Assembly: GCF_017353255.1 (NCBI RefSeq)
Contig: NZ_JAFMYU010000009.1
Coordinates: 1-64,000, forward strand
Reading direction: 5' to 3'
DNA length: 64,000 nt
From: Fibrella aquatilis
GTDB lineage: Bacteria > Bacteroidota > Bacteroidia > Cytophagales > Spirosomataceae
This document shows positions 8,975 through 17,803 of this stretch, piece by piece. Position numbers and translations under genes: made by a program. Each line of letters opens with the position of its first letter. Position 1 is the first letter of the stretch. The notes beneath the pieces are model-generated. The model saw only the letters and a program-made list of their open reading frames with translations, made no database searches and had not been told where the DNA came from.

Positions 8975-10258
8975 TTAGAGTCGGTTTTTCTTGCCGGGGA
9001 AAGTCTTACGATAAGCACCGCGCGTGGCTCCTTCTGCTGCTGCGACCGCTCCAGCTCCGGTGCCTACCACCGCGCCGACAACTCCGCCCGCTACGCCTTT
9101 CACGCCCCGACTGAAGACACTGCCGCCCGACGACGCACCGGCTCGTGCGCCTCTGGCCGCGCCCCCCGCTACGTGAGCAGCCATCGTAAAGGGAGCTTTG
9201 GCAACCCCTCCCGCCACATTCCCACCTAATCGGGCCACGTTGGTGATGCCGCCGCCTATGCGGGAAGCCACGGAATGACCGGCTGCGCTGAGTGGCCTGG
9301 CAACGGGTGCCGATACACGTCCCGCCCCAGATTTCGCCAGACTGGTGGCCCCCTGCACCATGGCCCCGACACCGCCAACCGTGACGAGCATGTTAGTCAT
9401 GGAGGGCACTTGGCAGTAGCCGATGAGGCACATGACCAGAATGCCGATGAACGCCAAACCCATGTATTCTGGCGTGTGCGCTTCGGCTCCCCCCGCGTTG
9501 CCCAGTACAATCGTCTTGGGATCATAATAGCTGAGGTACTTAAGCGTGACTTTGAACGCAATGGACGAATACACCGCCGCAACGGTCGGGAGCAACGTGT
9601 AGTTGATATACTTGCCAAACCACTCAGCAATGTTGCCCGTCATGCCCGGGAAAACAGCCAGCGCTAGGGCAATTGGAGCACCCATGCGCAGCACGAGCCG
9701 GTAGGTGAATGAGATCAAAAACAGCATGCATTCGGCGAGCTGCATTAGAGCCAGCAGAATATCCTGGGTGTAGGAGAGCAGTTCGTATTTAAACTTCTCC
9801 GAGTACTCCGCAAAGCTCAGCTTCAGGCTCGACCCAAAGGCATCCGGGTTGAACGACGGGTCTACTTGTCGGAATAATTCGGGATGTTCCCCAATCTCCT
9901 GCCACTTGGCATCGACGGTTTGCTGGAGCAGTTTTGTCTGTTCCCCAATCTTCTGGTAGAGCGTTCCGTTTTGCCGTTCCACGGCCGTGCGGATACTTTC
10001 CCCCAGCTTGTCGATGCCGTTACAAATGCGGGGCGACAGGCCAATCAACACCATCAGCATGAACGGACGCAGATAGGGAAAGAAATCAATGGCTTCGTTC
10101 CGCATAACTTGGCCAACCAGCCGGGAGAATATGTAGACCAGTGCCCCGATGCCGGCTACGGCCCGAATCTTGGATTCGATTAGGGCCGTGATGTCCATGG
10201 TCGAAGCCGTCATGTCAGCGTAGAGACCAAGCAGCGTTTTGTACGCGTCGAATAACAT
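8975..10258 (-). CDS. traJ: Conjugative transfer protein TraJ
   Basis: 427 residues with several membrane helices: about 32-48, about 72-85, and a cluster between 165 and 310 (LLALMQLAECMLFLISFTY, ALALAVFPGMTG, YMGLAFIGILVMCLIGY). This is the layout of TraJ, the VirB6-like polytopic inner-membrane channel protein of Bacteroidota elements. The last about 110 residues are very rich in Gly, Ala and Arg (GGVAKAPFTMAAHVAGGAAR), ending in a basic tail. This extension is longer and more repetitive than I would expect for the family. It lies 45 bases past the TraI-like gene in the same operon. Confidence 0.85.
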   Translation of the reverse strand: MLFDAYKTLLGLYADMTASTMDITALIESKIRAVAGIGALVYIFSRLVGQVMRNEAIDFFPYLRPFMLMVLIGLSPRICNGIDKLGESIRTAVERQNGTLYQKIGEQTKLLQQTVDAKWQEIGEHPELFRQVDPSFNPDAFGSSLKLSFAEYSEKFKYELLSYTQDILLALMQLAECMLFLISFTYRLVLRMGAPIALALAVFPGMTGNIAEWFGKYINYTLLPTVAAVYSSIAFKVTLKYLSYYDPKTIVLGNAGGAEAHTPEYMGLAFIGILVMCLIGYCQVPSMTNMLVTVGGVGAMVQGATSLAKSGAGRVSAPVARPLSAAGHSVASRIGGGITNVARLGGNVAGGVAKAPFTMAAHVAGGAARGARAGASSGGSVFSRGVKGVAGGVVGAVVGTGAGAVAAAEGATRGAYRKTFPGKKNRL

Positions 10259-10303
10259 AGGGTGTAAGTGATTTGGTACGATTACAGGCTGTGGGTAAGC
10301 TAC

Positions 10304-11302
10304 TTAGCCGCCACTGTTCATTTTCTCCTGGCACTCGCGCTGGATAGCGGCCCGTTTCTCTGCGGCGATTTGCCGACCCCGAATGCGTACCAGAATCCCG
10401 AACTCTTCGTCCGATACGACATGCCCGTCACGGGGGTCAACGTACCCGTTAAACTTCTTTTGCTCCGGGTCTAAGTAAGGCGGATAAATAATTTTCAACT
10501 CGGCTAAAGCCTGTTGTTCTCCCTGCAAATCGGCAATCTGTAGGCGGTCCTGGCATTCCTGCATCAACGCTGACTTGCGGTCCAACTCGGCCTGTTTCTG
10601 CTGTTGCTGCTTTGCAATCGTTTCCTCGTCAAGCACCGATTTGGTCCGGTCGGTGTAGTCATCATCATACCCTTTTTCGCCCAGCATCACCTGTACTTCG
10701 CCATAACTGCCGGTCATATTCAGGGTGGGTTCAGCCATCGCATACAGGCGGCTGGTCATTTGCCAGTCCTTCTGCGAACGTACCCGGCGCAACGACAGCG
10801 TACGCACCTTGTAATAGTAGTTGTTGACCAGCCCCTGAAATTTCTTGGCACTTTCGTAAGCCCGGAAAATCCACTCAATACGGCCTTGGTCATTTATCTC
10901 AAACAGGTTTTGCGACGTACCCTGCCGCATATCTTTCAGGATATCGTTGGCTTGGGTACCCATAGCACTGAGGTCATCCGCAATGAGCGAATATTCGGCG
11001 GGGTAGATGTGGCCATCTTTGCTCACGACGGTCGAGATGCTTTGTAACGTGCGGGTCGTCTGCTGTACGGTCGAGATCAGTTGTTGCCCCCGGTGGTAGC
11101 TCTGCACGGCTCCCTTTACCTTCTGGAGCTTTTCGATAGCCCCAACCATCGTTTTAAACGAGGGCTTTTGAATGAGCTGCATCAGGTTCGATACCGCCGT
11201 ATGAATGGGATCAGAGACCACGAACTGAGCGTGGAGGTTGGGTGACGCAAGCACGAGGCAAAGCAGTAGCCCGGCCACCCGAAAAATGCGTGTGGTTTGC
11301 AT
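10304..11302 (-). CDS. TraI-like exported coiled-coil transfer protein
   Basis: The ATG at 11302 (MQTTRIFRVAGLLLCLVL) gives a clean signal peptide ending near NLHAQ; the upstream ATG at 11344 would add 14 polar residues and overlap traG by 20 bases. The mature protein has helical, Gln-rich stretches (LQKVKGAVQSYHRGQQLIS, QQQQKQAELDRKSALMQECQ). Position between traG and traJ, and the exported coiled-coil design, match the TraI (DUF4141-type) proteins of Bacteroides elements, which resemble VirB5-like periplasmic components. The last about 70 residues are strongly charged. Function is inferred from gene order. Confidence 0.7.
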   Translation of the reverse strand: MQTTRIFRVAGLLLCLVLASPNLHAQFVVSDPIHTAVSNLMQLIQKPSFKTMVGAIEKLQKVKGAVQSYHRGQQLISTVQQTTRTLQSISTVVSKDGHIYPAEYSLIADDLSAMGTQANDILKDMRQGTSQNLFEINDQGRIEWIFRAYESAKKFQGLVNNYYYKVRTLSLRRVRSQKDWQMTSRLYAMAEPTLNMTGSYGEVQVMLGEKGYDDDYTDRTKSVLDEETIAKQQQQKQAELDRKSALMQECQDRLQIADLQGEQQALAELKIIYPPYLDPEQKKFNGYVDPRDGHVVSDEEFGILVRIRGRQIAAEKRAAIQRECQEKMNSGG

Positions 11303-11324
11303 AAAAATGAATGGTTTAACTTGG

Positions 11325-13820
11325 TTAGCCGTCGGCCCGCTCACCCCGTGCCCAGCCCTTCACGGCCGCTTCGAGGTCATTGCCGTAGTGTTGGCTGGCA
11401 AGGTCATTAATCGCCTCTACCTCTGAGCGTTCCGTGGTGAAGGTGCCGTAGGCCGTGCTGCTCACCTCCACACCGTACACTTTGCAGTAATCACCCAGCA
11501 GCAGGGCCATATCGTTGTACGCTGGTCGGTTCGCGTCTTTGCCTTTGTTGATGCTCAGAATAATGTTGGCCTGCTTTTCCGACAGCGACAGCGTTTGCAT
11601 CACTTCCGAAAACCGCTTTTCGTAGTTGTGCTGGTCGAGCAGAAACTTGATCGGCGAGTTATTGATAATGGCATCCTTCACGATTGCATTACCAACCAGG
11701 TCATCTACTTCCTGCGTGACCACGCCCAGCGACCCGTAATGTTTCCGAACCGTCTTGGAGCACCACTTGAGAAACTGGGCAAAGTTCTCTTTCGCCAGTG
11801 CCTTCCAGGCTTCCTCGATGATCAACATCTTCAAAACACCCTTGACACTGAACAGCTTACGCACGTACGTATTCATGATCATAATGGTCGTGATCGGAAA
11901 CAGTACGGGGTGATCCTTGATGTTGTCCAGTTCATAAATCACGAACGGCAACTCCATCAGGTCGATATTCCGGCGCGAATTCAACAGGTAACCGTATTGA
12001 TTGTCGGCGTGGAAAGGCCGGAGTACATAGAGAAAATTGTTTAGATCAAACTCCTTGACTGATCCCATGTTCTGCTCGAAAATGGCCGGGTATGTATCGC
12101 GCGTAAACTCGTAAAAACTGTCGAAACATGTGAAGGCGTCATCACCTGACTGCCGCGCCCGGCGCATGGTCCCGTAATATTCATGCACAATATTGGCGAT
12201 GGTTACCTCCTCGGCTTTAGTAGCAGGTTCACCGTCTTTCTTCCACAGTGCCATCAGCAGGTTGGCCAGGGCGTCTTTTGTTTCTTCGTCCGGGTCCAGA
12301 TCGGCACTGTAGAACGGGTTGAACTCAATCGGGTTATCGGGTTCGTAGGTAATATAACGACCGCCCATCATCGCGCAGAGTCGTTTGTACGATCCCCCAA
12401 CGTCAACCAGGCTGATATGAACCCCGTGACTCAGCAGGTAGTAGACCATGTTGTTCATCGTGAACGACTTACCCGATCCTGACGGCCCAATCACCATGAA
12501 GTTGCGGTTGGCGATGATGCCCCGTTCCATCGGCCCGAAAAACGGATCGACCATGCAGGGCCTGCCGAAGCGGTCCGTCAGCAGCAGCCCATTCTTGCAG
12601 AAAAAATCATCCCGGTAGTTCGTCTCCATATTCCAAAGAGCCGTGGCCTCTTCCAGAAAACAGGTGGCCAGATTATCGGCCCCAATCTCGGCGATGTTGC
12701 CGGGAATACACGACCAAAACAGCGTCTCCGCGTCGTAATTGGCTAATTTGGGTTTGAAGCCGAGTTTCGAGATGGCGGCTGCCGTTTGCGACCGGTACGT
12801 ATCGGCCACGTCGGGATCGTGATGAAAAACCAGCACGTTGTAGTGCGACCGTACCACCCGCCGGTTCCGATCCTTCACCTCTTCCATAAACGCGTCCTTC
12901 GAGCGAATACTGACCTCATTCTCCTTCGACCAGGTTGCAAACGAATGGTGCCGTTTCACTTCTTTCACCAGTTGGTTGGTCAGGGCGTTGCCATCCTCAA
13001 TCAGAATCACCTGGTTATAGATGTGGTTGAACGGCAGCAACATACCCAGTGCCGAGCCGGTCGAAATGGGGAAGTGGCTGCTGTCGGTCGAAAACTGCTC
13101 CAGCCGGGCCGAGTTGTACACCTCGTTTGGGTAGTCGCCCAGTTCCGAGATGGCGTAAGTATACGTCTTCTGACCAGCAACATGCAGGCCGTCTGTCAGA
13201 TCAACATCATACAACGTCGGGTCATCCAGAGACAGCGAAAAGTACCGCTGGTATAGACCGGTTTGCTCTTTGTTATCCAGCAAGTCACCCGGCCCAAGTC
13301 GCTTCAATTTCAACTTACCCGAATCCTGGTAAATGGCGGCAAACTGATTGACCACGTCCGTAAACTCAGCCCAAGTTTTGGCGTCAAGCATGTGTTTAGG
13401 CACTAAATGCCGCCGCAGGAGCGAGGACTGGCTACTTGTTCGCTTCAGTGGCGGCGTTGCTGGGCGTGTCACGTAGAGGTAGCACCGGTGCCGCAGGTAG
13501 GGCCGATCCGTGAAATGACGTTCGTTTTCCCAGGCTACGTAATTCGACGTACGCAAAAAGTCGCTTCCGAACGTAGGTGTATATACGTCTTCAATGAAGA
13601 AGTCTTGTTTATGCACCATGTAGCCAACCGGTAACACCTTGGTCGCCCTGACCAGAATGTCGTGCAGCGTATCGTATTCCCCGTCAGCCACCGCAAAAAT
13701 TTCCGGCGACGTCAACTCAAATGCCGCCGTGATGTCGGCGTTTTTAGAAACGATGAAGTGGGTAACCTCGTCGATACAGAGGATTGGGAAGAGATCAGCT
13801 AGCGATCTACTTTTTTTCAT
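11325..13820 (-). CDS. traG: TraG, VirB4-type conjugation ATPase
   Basis: 831 residues with a Walker A motif GPSGSGKS at 445-452 and a Walker B region LKMLIIEEAWKAL around 663-675. The N-terminal half carries the usual VirB4/TraG region (HRCYLYVTRP at about 111-120). In Bacteroidota nomenclature TraG is the VirB4-like ATPase that powers assembly and substrate transfer in the type IV secretion system, not the coupling protein. Length is standard. The start overlaps the upstream DUF4133 gene by 4 bases. No key residue is missing. Confidence 0.95.
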   Translation of the reverse strand: MKKSRSLADLFPILCIDEVTHFIVSKNADITAAFELTSPEIFAVADGEYDTLHDILVRATKVLPVGYMVHKQDFFIEDVYTPTFGSDFLRTSNYVAWENERHFTDRPYLRHRCYLYVTRPATPPLKRTSSQSSLLRRHLVPKHMLDAKTWAEFTDVVNQFAAIYQDSGKLKLKRLGPGDLLDNKEQTGLYQRYFSLSLDDPTLYDVDLTDGLHVAGQKTYTYAISELGDYPNEVYNSARLEQFSTDSSHFPISTGSALGMLLPFNHIYNQVILIEDGNALTNQLVKEVKRHHSFATWSKENEVSIRSKDAFMEEVKDRNRRVVRSHYNVLVFHHDPDVADTYRSQTAAAISKLGFKPKLANYDAETLFWSCIPGNIAEIGADNLATCFLEEATALWNMETNYRDDFFCKNGLLLTDRFGRPCMVDPFFGPMERGIIANRNFMVIGPSGSGKSFTMNNMVYYLLSHGVHISLVDVGGSYKRLCAMMGGRYITYEPDNPIEFNPFYSADLDPDEETKDALANLLMALWKKDGEPATKAEEVTIANIVHEYYGTMRRARQSGDDAFTCFDSFYEFTRDTYPAIFEQNMGSVKEFDLNNFLYVLRPFHADNQYGYLLNSRRNIDLMELPFVIYELDNIKDHPVLFPITTIMIMNTYVRKLFSVKGVLKMLIIEEAWKALAKENFAQFLKWCSKTVRKHYGSLGVVTQEVDDLVGNAIVKDAIINNSPIKFLLDQHNYEKRFSEVMQTLSLSEKQANIILSINKGKDANRPAYNDMALLLGDYCKVYGVEVSSTAYGTFTTERSEVEAINDLASQHYGNDLEAAVKGWARGERADG

Positions 13821-14155
13821 CGGGTTTTACGAGTAAAGGTGTTGCGGACGGGAATGAGCCGGTTGAACGACTGGTGCTGACAGACAAACGAGGGCTTCGC
13901 TTGCCGGATGGGTTGCTTTACGGCCCCCCACCGGCCATAGCGGTTGTTCCGGGAATAGCACCAAAACAACGTACCTGATCCGCCCACCAATAAGCATAGC
14001 ATAGCCAGTAAAATTGGTGCGCCCAGAATGTAGCCGAACAGGGTCGTGAAGACGGATGTAATCAGGCCCCCGGCTGCATAGTAGAAGTAAATACCCCGTA
14101 GTCCCCGAAACTCAATTTCATTGTCGGCACCCCGGTAGATGGGAAAGGATTTCAT
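13817..14155 (-). CDS. TraF-like small membrane protein (DUF4133 type)
   Basis: 112 residues from the ATG at 14155 (MKSFPIYRGADNEIEFRGL). The longer frame to 14212 overlaps the upstream gene and adds unlikely sequence. The start motif IYRGADNEIEFRGLRG followed by two membrane helices (about 23-43 and 46-66) is typical of the DUF4133/TraF family that precedes traG in Bacteroidota transfer operons and resembles VirB3. The C-terminal tail is basic. It overlaps the genes on both sides by 4 bases. Confidence 0.85.
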   Translation of the reverse strand: MKSFPIYRGADNEIEFRGLRGIYFYYAAGGLITSVFTTLFGYILGAPILLAMLCLLVGGSGTLFWCYSRNNRYGRWGAVKQPIRQAKPSFVCQHQSFNRLIPVRNTFTRKTR

Positions 14156-14604
14156 AGCATAGTGGAGATAATGGAACTCATCAGGAAGAGGAAGGCCAAT
14201 GAGCCAAACCATTTAAACATGAAGTCATAGAGGTCGTCGTCACCCCGCCGAAATTTCTGAAACACGCGAATCAGACCGATAATAGCCACCACGATGCCCA
14301 GTAGCAACGCCGCCCGACTACTCTCCACAACCATCGACTGCGTGTAGACCTGGGCCATGTAATCGCTCCCGCCAAAGGACGACGAAAAGGCACCACTTAG
14401 TATAAACCGGTCCACCAGAAAGACCACGCCGCCACAAAAGGCAATGCTGGTTAGCCACAGCACCAGCGGCCCTTCCACGTCTTCGCCCCGGTTCCACTGT
14501 TGATAGATCCGGTACCCGGCAATGATCGCCGCCAGCGCGCACAGCCATAACCCAATTGATTTCACCAGCCCGTAGGCCTGAAATTCGTCGAAGAGCAGGA
14601 TCAC
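14152..14604 (-). CDS. TraE-like membrane protein with an internal duplication
   Basis: 150 residues starting at a GTG that overlaps the previous stop (GTGA). The protein contains two copies of the TraE (DUF4134) core: GYRIYQQWNRGED with the following helix at about 30-65, and GLIRVFQKFRRGDDD with its helix at about 108-145. TraE proteins are VirB2-like candidate pilin or channel subunits with two membrane helices. Here four helices are predicted in one chain. It is the third TraE-type gene in a row. The duplicated form may have evolved by fusion of tandem traE copies. I do not know of a named family for the doubled version. Confidence 0.7.
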   Translation of the reverse strand: MILLFDEFQAYGLVKSIGLWLCALAAIIAGYRIYQQWNRGEDVEGPLVLWLTSIAFCGGVVFLVDRFILSGAFSSSFGGSDYMAQVYTQSMVVESSRAALLLGIVVAIIGLIRVFQKFRRGDDDLYDFMFKWFGSLAFLFLMSSIISTML

Positions 14605-15137
14605 TTTGGCATCTGCGTATAGGGTCTGAGCGAGTCAGACGTGTTGCGGTAATAATTCCGGATGGAGTCTACACCGGCATCAGTGCCGGGTTGGTACGGT
14701 GTTGCCCCTACTGAGCCGGTTGCCGGATTAGCGATCTCAGAGTTGTCGTCACCGCCTCGGTAGATCAGCTTATCGGTTCCGAACCGGGCTGAGGTGACGC
14801 TGGGCATCCGGTAACTAACCCACCCTTGCAAAAAGGATGCGATGATGGCTAAGCCGATCACGGCTGATCCTAGCCGCCAACTCTCTACGGCGAAATCACC
14901 CGTTCCGGCTTGCACACGGGCATAAATCCGCAGGCCACCCAGCAAGGCTATCAGCCCACAGACAGCCCAGACAAAGCTCAAAAAGGTAGGCATCCGGCTT
15001 AAGATTGGATTGGTAAACTGCCCGTCGATGCCGACTGATGCAACTGGGTTCCCCGACAAGTCTACGTTCTGACCACTGGCCGCAAAAGCCAGCGTTAAGC
15101 ACCCCATCAGCAGGAGCGTTTTTAGTTTGAACATCAT
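14601..15137 (-). CDS. Second TraE-like protein with C-terminal extension
   Basis: 178 residues from the first of two adjacent ATGs (15137 and 15134). A signal peptide (MMFKLKTLLLMGCLTLAFAA) precedes two membrane helices with the TraE-type signature GGLRIYARVQAGTGDF between them. This is followed by a polar tail of about 70 residues (RYGGDDNSEIANPATGS-like, rich in Thr, Asn and Gly) absent from ordinary TraE. The longer frame back to 15215 runs into traE and is rejected. The gene lies between traE and the duplicated TraE-like gene. Confidence 0.75.
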   Translation of the reverse strand: MMFKLKTLLLMGCLTLAFAASGQNVDLSGNPVASVGIDGQFTNPILSRMPTFLSFVWAVCGLIALLGGLRIYARVQAGTGDFAVESWRLGSAVIGLAIIASFLQGWVSYRMPSVTSARFGTDKLIYRGGDDNSEIANPATGSVGATPYQPGTDAGVDSIRNYYRNTSDSLRPYTQMPK

Positions 15138-15147
15138 TGGGATACGG

Positions 15148-15486
15148 TTAGGGCGTTTGGAAGAAGACTGCCTCCAGGATGGCGGCGAACGCCAGTAGGA
15201 ACAGCACTGACCCACCCCAGTTGACGGCTGATTTTTGGACGTCCTGATCGCCCGCCTGCATTTTGGAATAAATGCGGAAGGCCCCGAAAATCCCGACGAT
15301 GGCTGCGATTACGTACATAACCGTGGTCATTGGTCGGAAATAGTCCTGTAAATCTTTGGTCGTCTGCGTGAGTACCTGCACACCGGCCCCAATGCCTTTG
15401 GTCTGGTTGACGACCTGGGCAAAAGTTGAACTGGTCGTTAGCGCAAGCAGCAACAGCCCCCGCCAAACGGTAGTTATTCGTTTCAT
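15148..15486 (-). CDS. traE: Conjugative transfer protein TraE (DUF4134)
   Basis: 112 residues with a signal peptide (ends at STFAQ) and two membrane helices. The helices flank GAFRIYSKMQAGDQD and WGGSVLFLLAFAAILEAVFF, the signature of TraE/DUF4134. This family resembles VirB2-type small channel or pilus subunits. It is the first gene of the leftward transfer operon, and the 5' flank (15487-15742) is AT-rich, as expected for the operon promoter. Length and motif order are standard. Confidence 0.9.
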   Translation of the reverse strand: MKRITTVWRGLLLLALTTSSTFAQVVNQTKGIGAGVQVLTQTTKDLQDYFRPMTTVMYVIAAIVGIFGAFRIYSKMQAGDQDVQKSAVNWGGSVLFLLAFAAILEAVFFQTP

Positions 15487-15619
15487 GGATTAGTTGAAAA
15501 AGCGTTATGTCTCCGGCCAGATGACAGGACAAAGATTAGAATAATGTTTAATAAATTAAATATTTTAGAGTAAAAAATTATTGGAATACTATCAAATAAT
15601 TAATTAATTGACTGATTGT

Positions 15620-15627
15620 CAAAGATA
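15620..15627 (-). promoter_or_regulatory. Possible -7 box of the tra operon
   Basis: On the minus strand this reads TATCTTTG, an exact match to the Bacteroidota -7 consensus TAnnTTTG, 134 bases upstream of traE. A TTG lies 13 bases further upstream, closer than the usual spacing of about 19. The long leader between box and gene is AT-rich. Confidence 0.35.
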
Positions 15628-15708
15628 TAGAATCTATCCTCAATTGGTGAAGGACTAGTCGCCCTGTTTCGATAGCAAACAATGCTTTTCAATCACAGGG
15701 CACAGTCC

Positions 15709-15716
15709 TACTTTTG
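15709..15716 (+). promoter_or_regulatory. Possible -7 box of the lipoprotein gene
   Basis: TACTTTTG matches TAnnTTTG exactly and lies 26 bases upstream of the lipoprotein ATG. The -33 element is not clear. Confidence 0.4.
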
Positions 15717-15742
15717 TCCATACTTTATCCTCTCTTATCGCT

Positions 15743-16342
15743 ATGCATACTATAGTAACTCGTACACTAGCAACCATCAGCCTCGCAGGAAGTCTGTCTG
15801 TATTCACGGGCTGCTCGACCAAAAATGCTGACGTTCCTCTGTCAATTGAGCAGCGGAACGAACAATCTACCAACGCCGCTATCCGGGTCAGTGGGAAGTA
15901 CATGGGCATTCGACTTCAGCTAGATAATAACTATGCAGAAGGTCGTGACAAGGCGAACGCGTACTCACTGGATGTGACGGCCAAAGGCGATTCTGTACAA
16001 ATCAACCTCTCCGGTGCCGGTACGGCTGGAACATACGACCGTCTCGATTTAGGTACGTATGCCGTCACTTATACTCCCAACGGCAGTAGTAATGGAGGCT
16101 ATTTTACCGTAAAGAAAGACCTACTGAAGGATTATGTTGCTGTCAGTGTCATTGACCGGGCAATTGCTGGTACGTCTAGTAGGCAGGTCGTCTACTCACT
16201 TCCCATTACGGTTTATCAGTATGTTGTCGGTACGCCCAGAGCAGGGCAATTTTCCCCCGTGAAAGCGTCCGACATTTTCACGACAACGCAACGGACACTT
16301 GCCATTTTCGCCTTCGAGCGAACGGTAACGCTAGCAAACTAG
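15743..16342 (+). CDS. Putative lipoprotein of unknown function
   Basis: 199 residues. The N-terminus has a basic start, a hydrophobic core and a lipobox LSVFTGC with the modified Cys at 24, so export and lipidation are expected. The rest is rich in Tyr, Thr, Gly and Val with beta-strand alternation (KANAYSLDVTAKGDSVQIN, YAVTYTPNGSSNGGYFTV), suggesting a small beta-sandwich domain. No family is recognised. It is divergent from the tra operon and upstream of parA, with palindromes between. It might be a surface or entry-exclusion factor, but that is only a guess from position. Confidence 0.65.
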   Translation: MHTIVTRTLATISLAGSLSVFTGCSTKNADVPLSIEQRNEQSTNAAIRVSGKYMGIRLQLDNNYAEGRDKANAYSLDVTAKGDSVQINLSGAGTAGTYDRLDLGTYAVTYTPNGSSNGGYFTVKKDLLKDYVAVSVIDRAIAGTSSRQVVYSLPITVYQYVVGTPRAGQFSPVKASDIFTTTQRTLAIFAFERTVTLAN

Positions 16343-16343
16343 T

Positions 16344-16449
16344 AGTTAGCTAACTGACCAATTAAAATAACTCAAATTGCCAATAGTCTGTAAATGAATT
16401 GGATAGTTGACTAGTTAACTATAAACCTATAAATTAGATAGCCAACTAT
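16344..16449. promoter_or_regulatory. Palindrome cluster upstream of parA, candidate centromere or operator
   Basis: The segment holds a perfect 12-base palindrome AGTTAGCTAACT (16344-16355), a 20-base near-palindrome ATAGTTGACTAGTTAACTAT (16403-16422) and another half-site AACTAT (16444-16449). Clustered dyads directly upstream of a parA/RHH pair are typical of binding sites for the RHH partner, which serves both as partition site and autoregulatory operator. Related words recur upstream of genes at 56.8-58.7 kb. Confidence 0.55.
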
Positions 16450-16505
16450 TTGATTCGCCCGCTTTTTTCGCCTACTTACCACCGATTTTAGACGCTAAAC
16501 CGACC

Positions 16506-17102
16506 ATGAAAATAATTACGGTAGCTCATCAGAAAGGTGGAGTGGGCAAAACGACACTGGCCCTGAATCTGGCTTTCTACCTCAAGGACATCAAGCGCGT
16601 TGGCATTGTCGACACCGATTTGCAGGGTAGTGTACAAGGCCTCGAAACGCTGCTCGACGGCATTACGCTGGTCAGCTATGAAGCCTTGTTGGAAGGGTCA
16701 TACCCGGAGTTGGACATTATCATCATCGATACACCCCCGTACCTGACCAACCGACTCAATGACCTGTTTTCGGTATCTGACTTTGTACTCGTGCCCACCA
16801 AAGTTAGCTACCTCGATGCGATGGCACTGAAGGCCACGATGGCCTTGCTACAGCAATGCCAGGCCGAGCGACCTGATCTGAAAGCCGGCATTGTACTGAA
16901 CATGGTGAAGCCACGCACGTCGATGAACCGGGAGATCAAGGACATCTTAGACGCGTACCCAATTCCAACGCTCAACACGCGGATTCACGAGCGAGTAAGC
17001 TATATCCGTTCCGTAATAGCGGGAGGAATCGTCCAGTTAGAAGACGGCAAAGCCCATGAGGAAATGGCGGATCTGGCCGACGAAATTATCAATCAAATTT
17101 AA
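16506..17102 (+). CDS. parA: ParA-family partition ATPase
   Basis: 198 residues with the deviant Walker A motif KGGVGKTT at about 10-17, the switch/Walker B region DIIIIDTPPYL at about 70-80 and VLVPTKVSYLDAMAL following. The protein is short and lacks an N-terminal DNA-binding extension, so it is of the small (type Ib-like) ParA class that pairs with a ribbon-helix-helix partner. Its ATPase cycle positions plasmid copies on the nucleoid. The RHH gene starts 12 bases after its stop. Some Bacteroides mobile elements call the equivalent gene traA. Here partition is favoured because a Rep gene and origin are present. Confidence 0.9.
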   Translation: MKIITVAHQKGGVGKTTLALNLAFYLKDIKRVGIVDTDLQGSVQGLETLLDGITLVSYEALLEGSYPELDIIIIDTPPYLTNRLNDLFSVSDFVLVPTKVSYLDAMALKATMALLQQCQAERPDLKAGIVLNMVKPRTSMNREIKDILDAYPIPTLNTRIHERVSYIRSVIAGGIVQLEDGKAHEEMADLADEIINQI

Positions 17103-17114
17103 TCAACCGATACC

Positions 17115-17399
17115 ATGGCAGAATCGCTAAAGGAACGCCAGGCAAGGCTGGCCGAGAAACTCAAAACCGAACCGCACAAAGCGCCCATCCAGGAAGTAAA
17201 CCCAGTAGCGGAGCCTGATAAAACACCCCAGCGAGAAAGTACCAATAACTCAGTGATTGACGATCTGGTCCAGTTCAACGTAAAGGTTCCTAAGGCGATG
17301 GCCAAGGCCGTTCGCCAAGTATCACTCGATGAGGACAAAGACATCCGCGACATTGTGCAGGAAGCAATCAAAGCCTACCTGGACGCTCGTAAAGGTTGA
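17115..17399 (+). CDS. Ribbon-helix-helix partner of ParA
   Basis: 94 residues. The first 45 are polar and basic, fitting a flexible arm that could stimulate ParA. The last about 45 (VQFNVKVPKAMAKAVRQVSL, then a helix ending YLDAR) fit a ribbon-helix-helix DNA-binding fold: a short strand followed by two helices. Small RHH proteins encoded right after a short parA bind centromere repeats upstream and repress the operon. Palindromes in 16344-16449 are the likely target. The same class of words upstream of 56.8-58.7 kb genes suggests a wider regulon. Confidence 0.75.
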   Translation: MAESLKERQARLAEKLKTEPHKAPIQEVNPVAEPDKTPQRESTNNSVIDDLVQFNVKVPKAMAKAVRQVSLDEDKDIRDIVQEAIKAYLDARKG

Positions 17400-17803
17400 G
17401 TTGTCAGTGTTCACGCTTTGCTTTATATCATTCGACTTTTAGAATGGACCAATACAAGCTATTCACTTCATGGAAGTGTTTGTTCAACACCTAACCGTTG
17501 CTATACCTTAACCGTAGTTAACCGATAGCCATGCGGATACGCCCACTAAATCGTTTTGACCAAATTTAAGCCGACTCTTTACTCAACCACCTTTAAGCCG
17601 CCGCATCACCTCTATTTCGTATTCGTACTTGATTGGCCATAGCGCATCTGTCTAATTATGAAAGTTACCGAAAGGCTATCCTGACAAACCCCAATTGCCA
17701 GGATGCCTCTCAGTTTGCCGAGAAAACTCACGGCATAGTCAGCGAGCAAAGTAGCTGCTTACAGCTCGGCTTTACTTTACTCCGCCATATTGCATTTAAA
17801 CTT
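17400..17803. other. Non-coding gap after the partition genes
   Basis: No gene is evident. Between 17492 and 17528 the word TAACCG occurs three times (at about 17492, 17510 and 17520), which might be a small set of direct repeats. The segment separates the partition module from a leftward cargo gene, so it should contain transcript ends, but no strong hairpin with a T-run was found. Confidence 0.4.
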
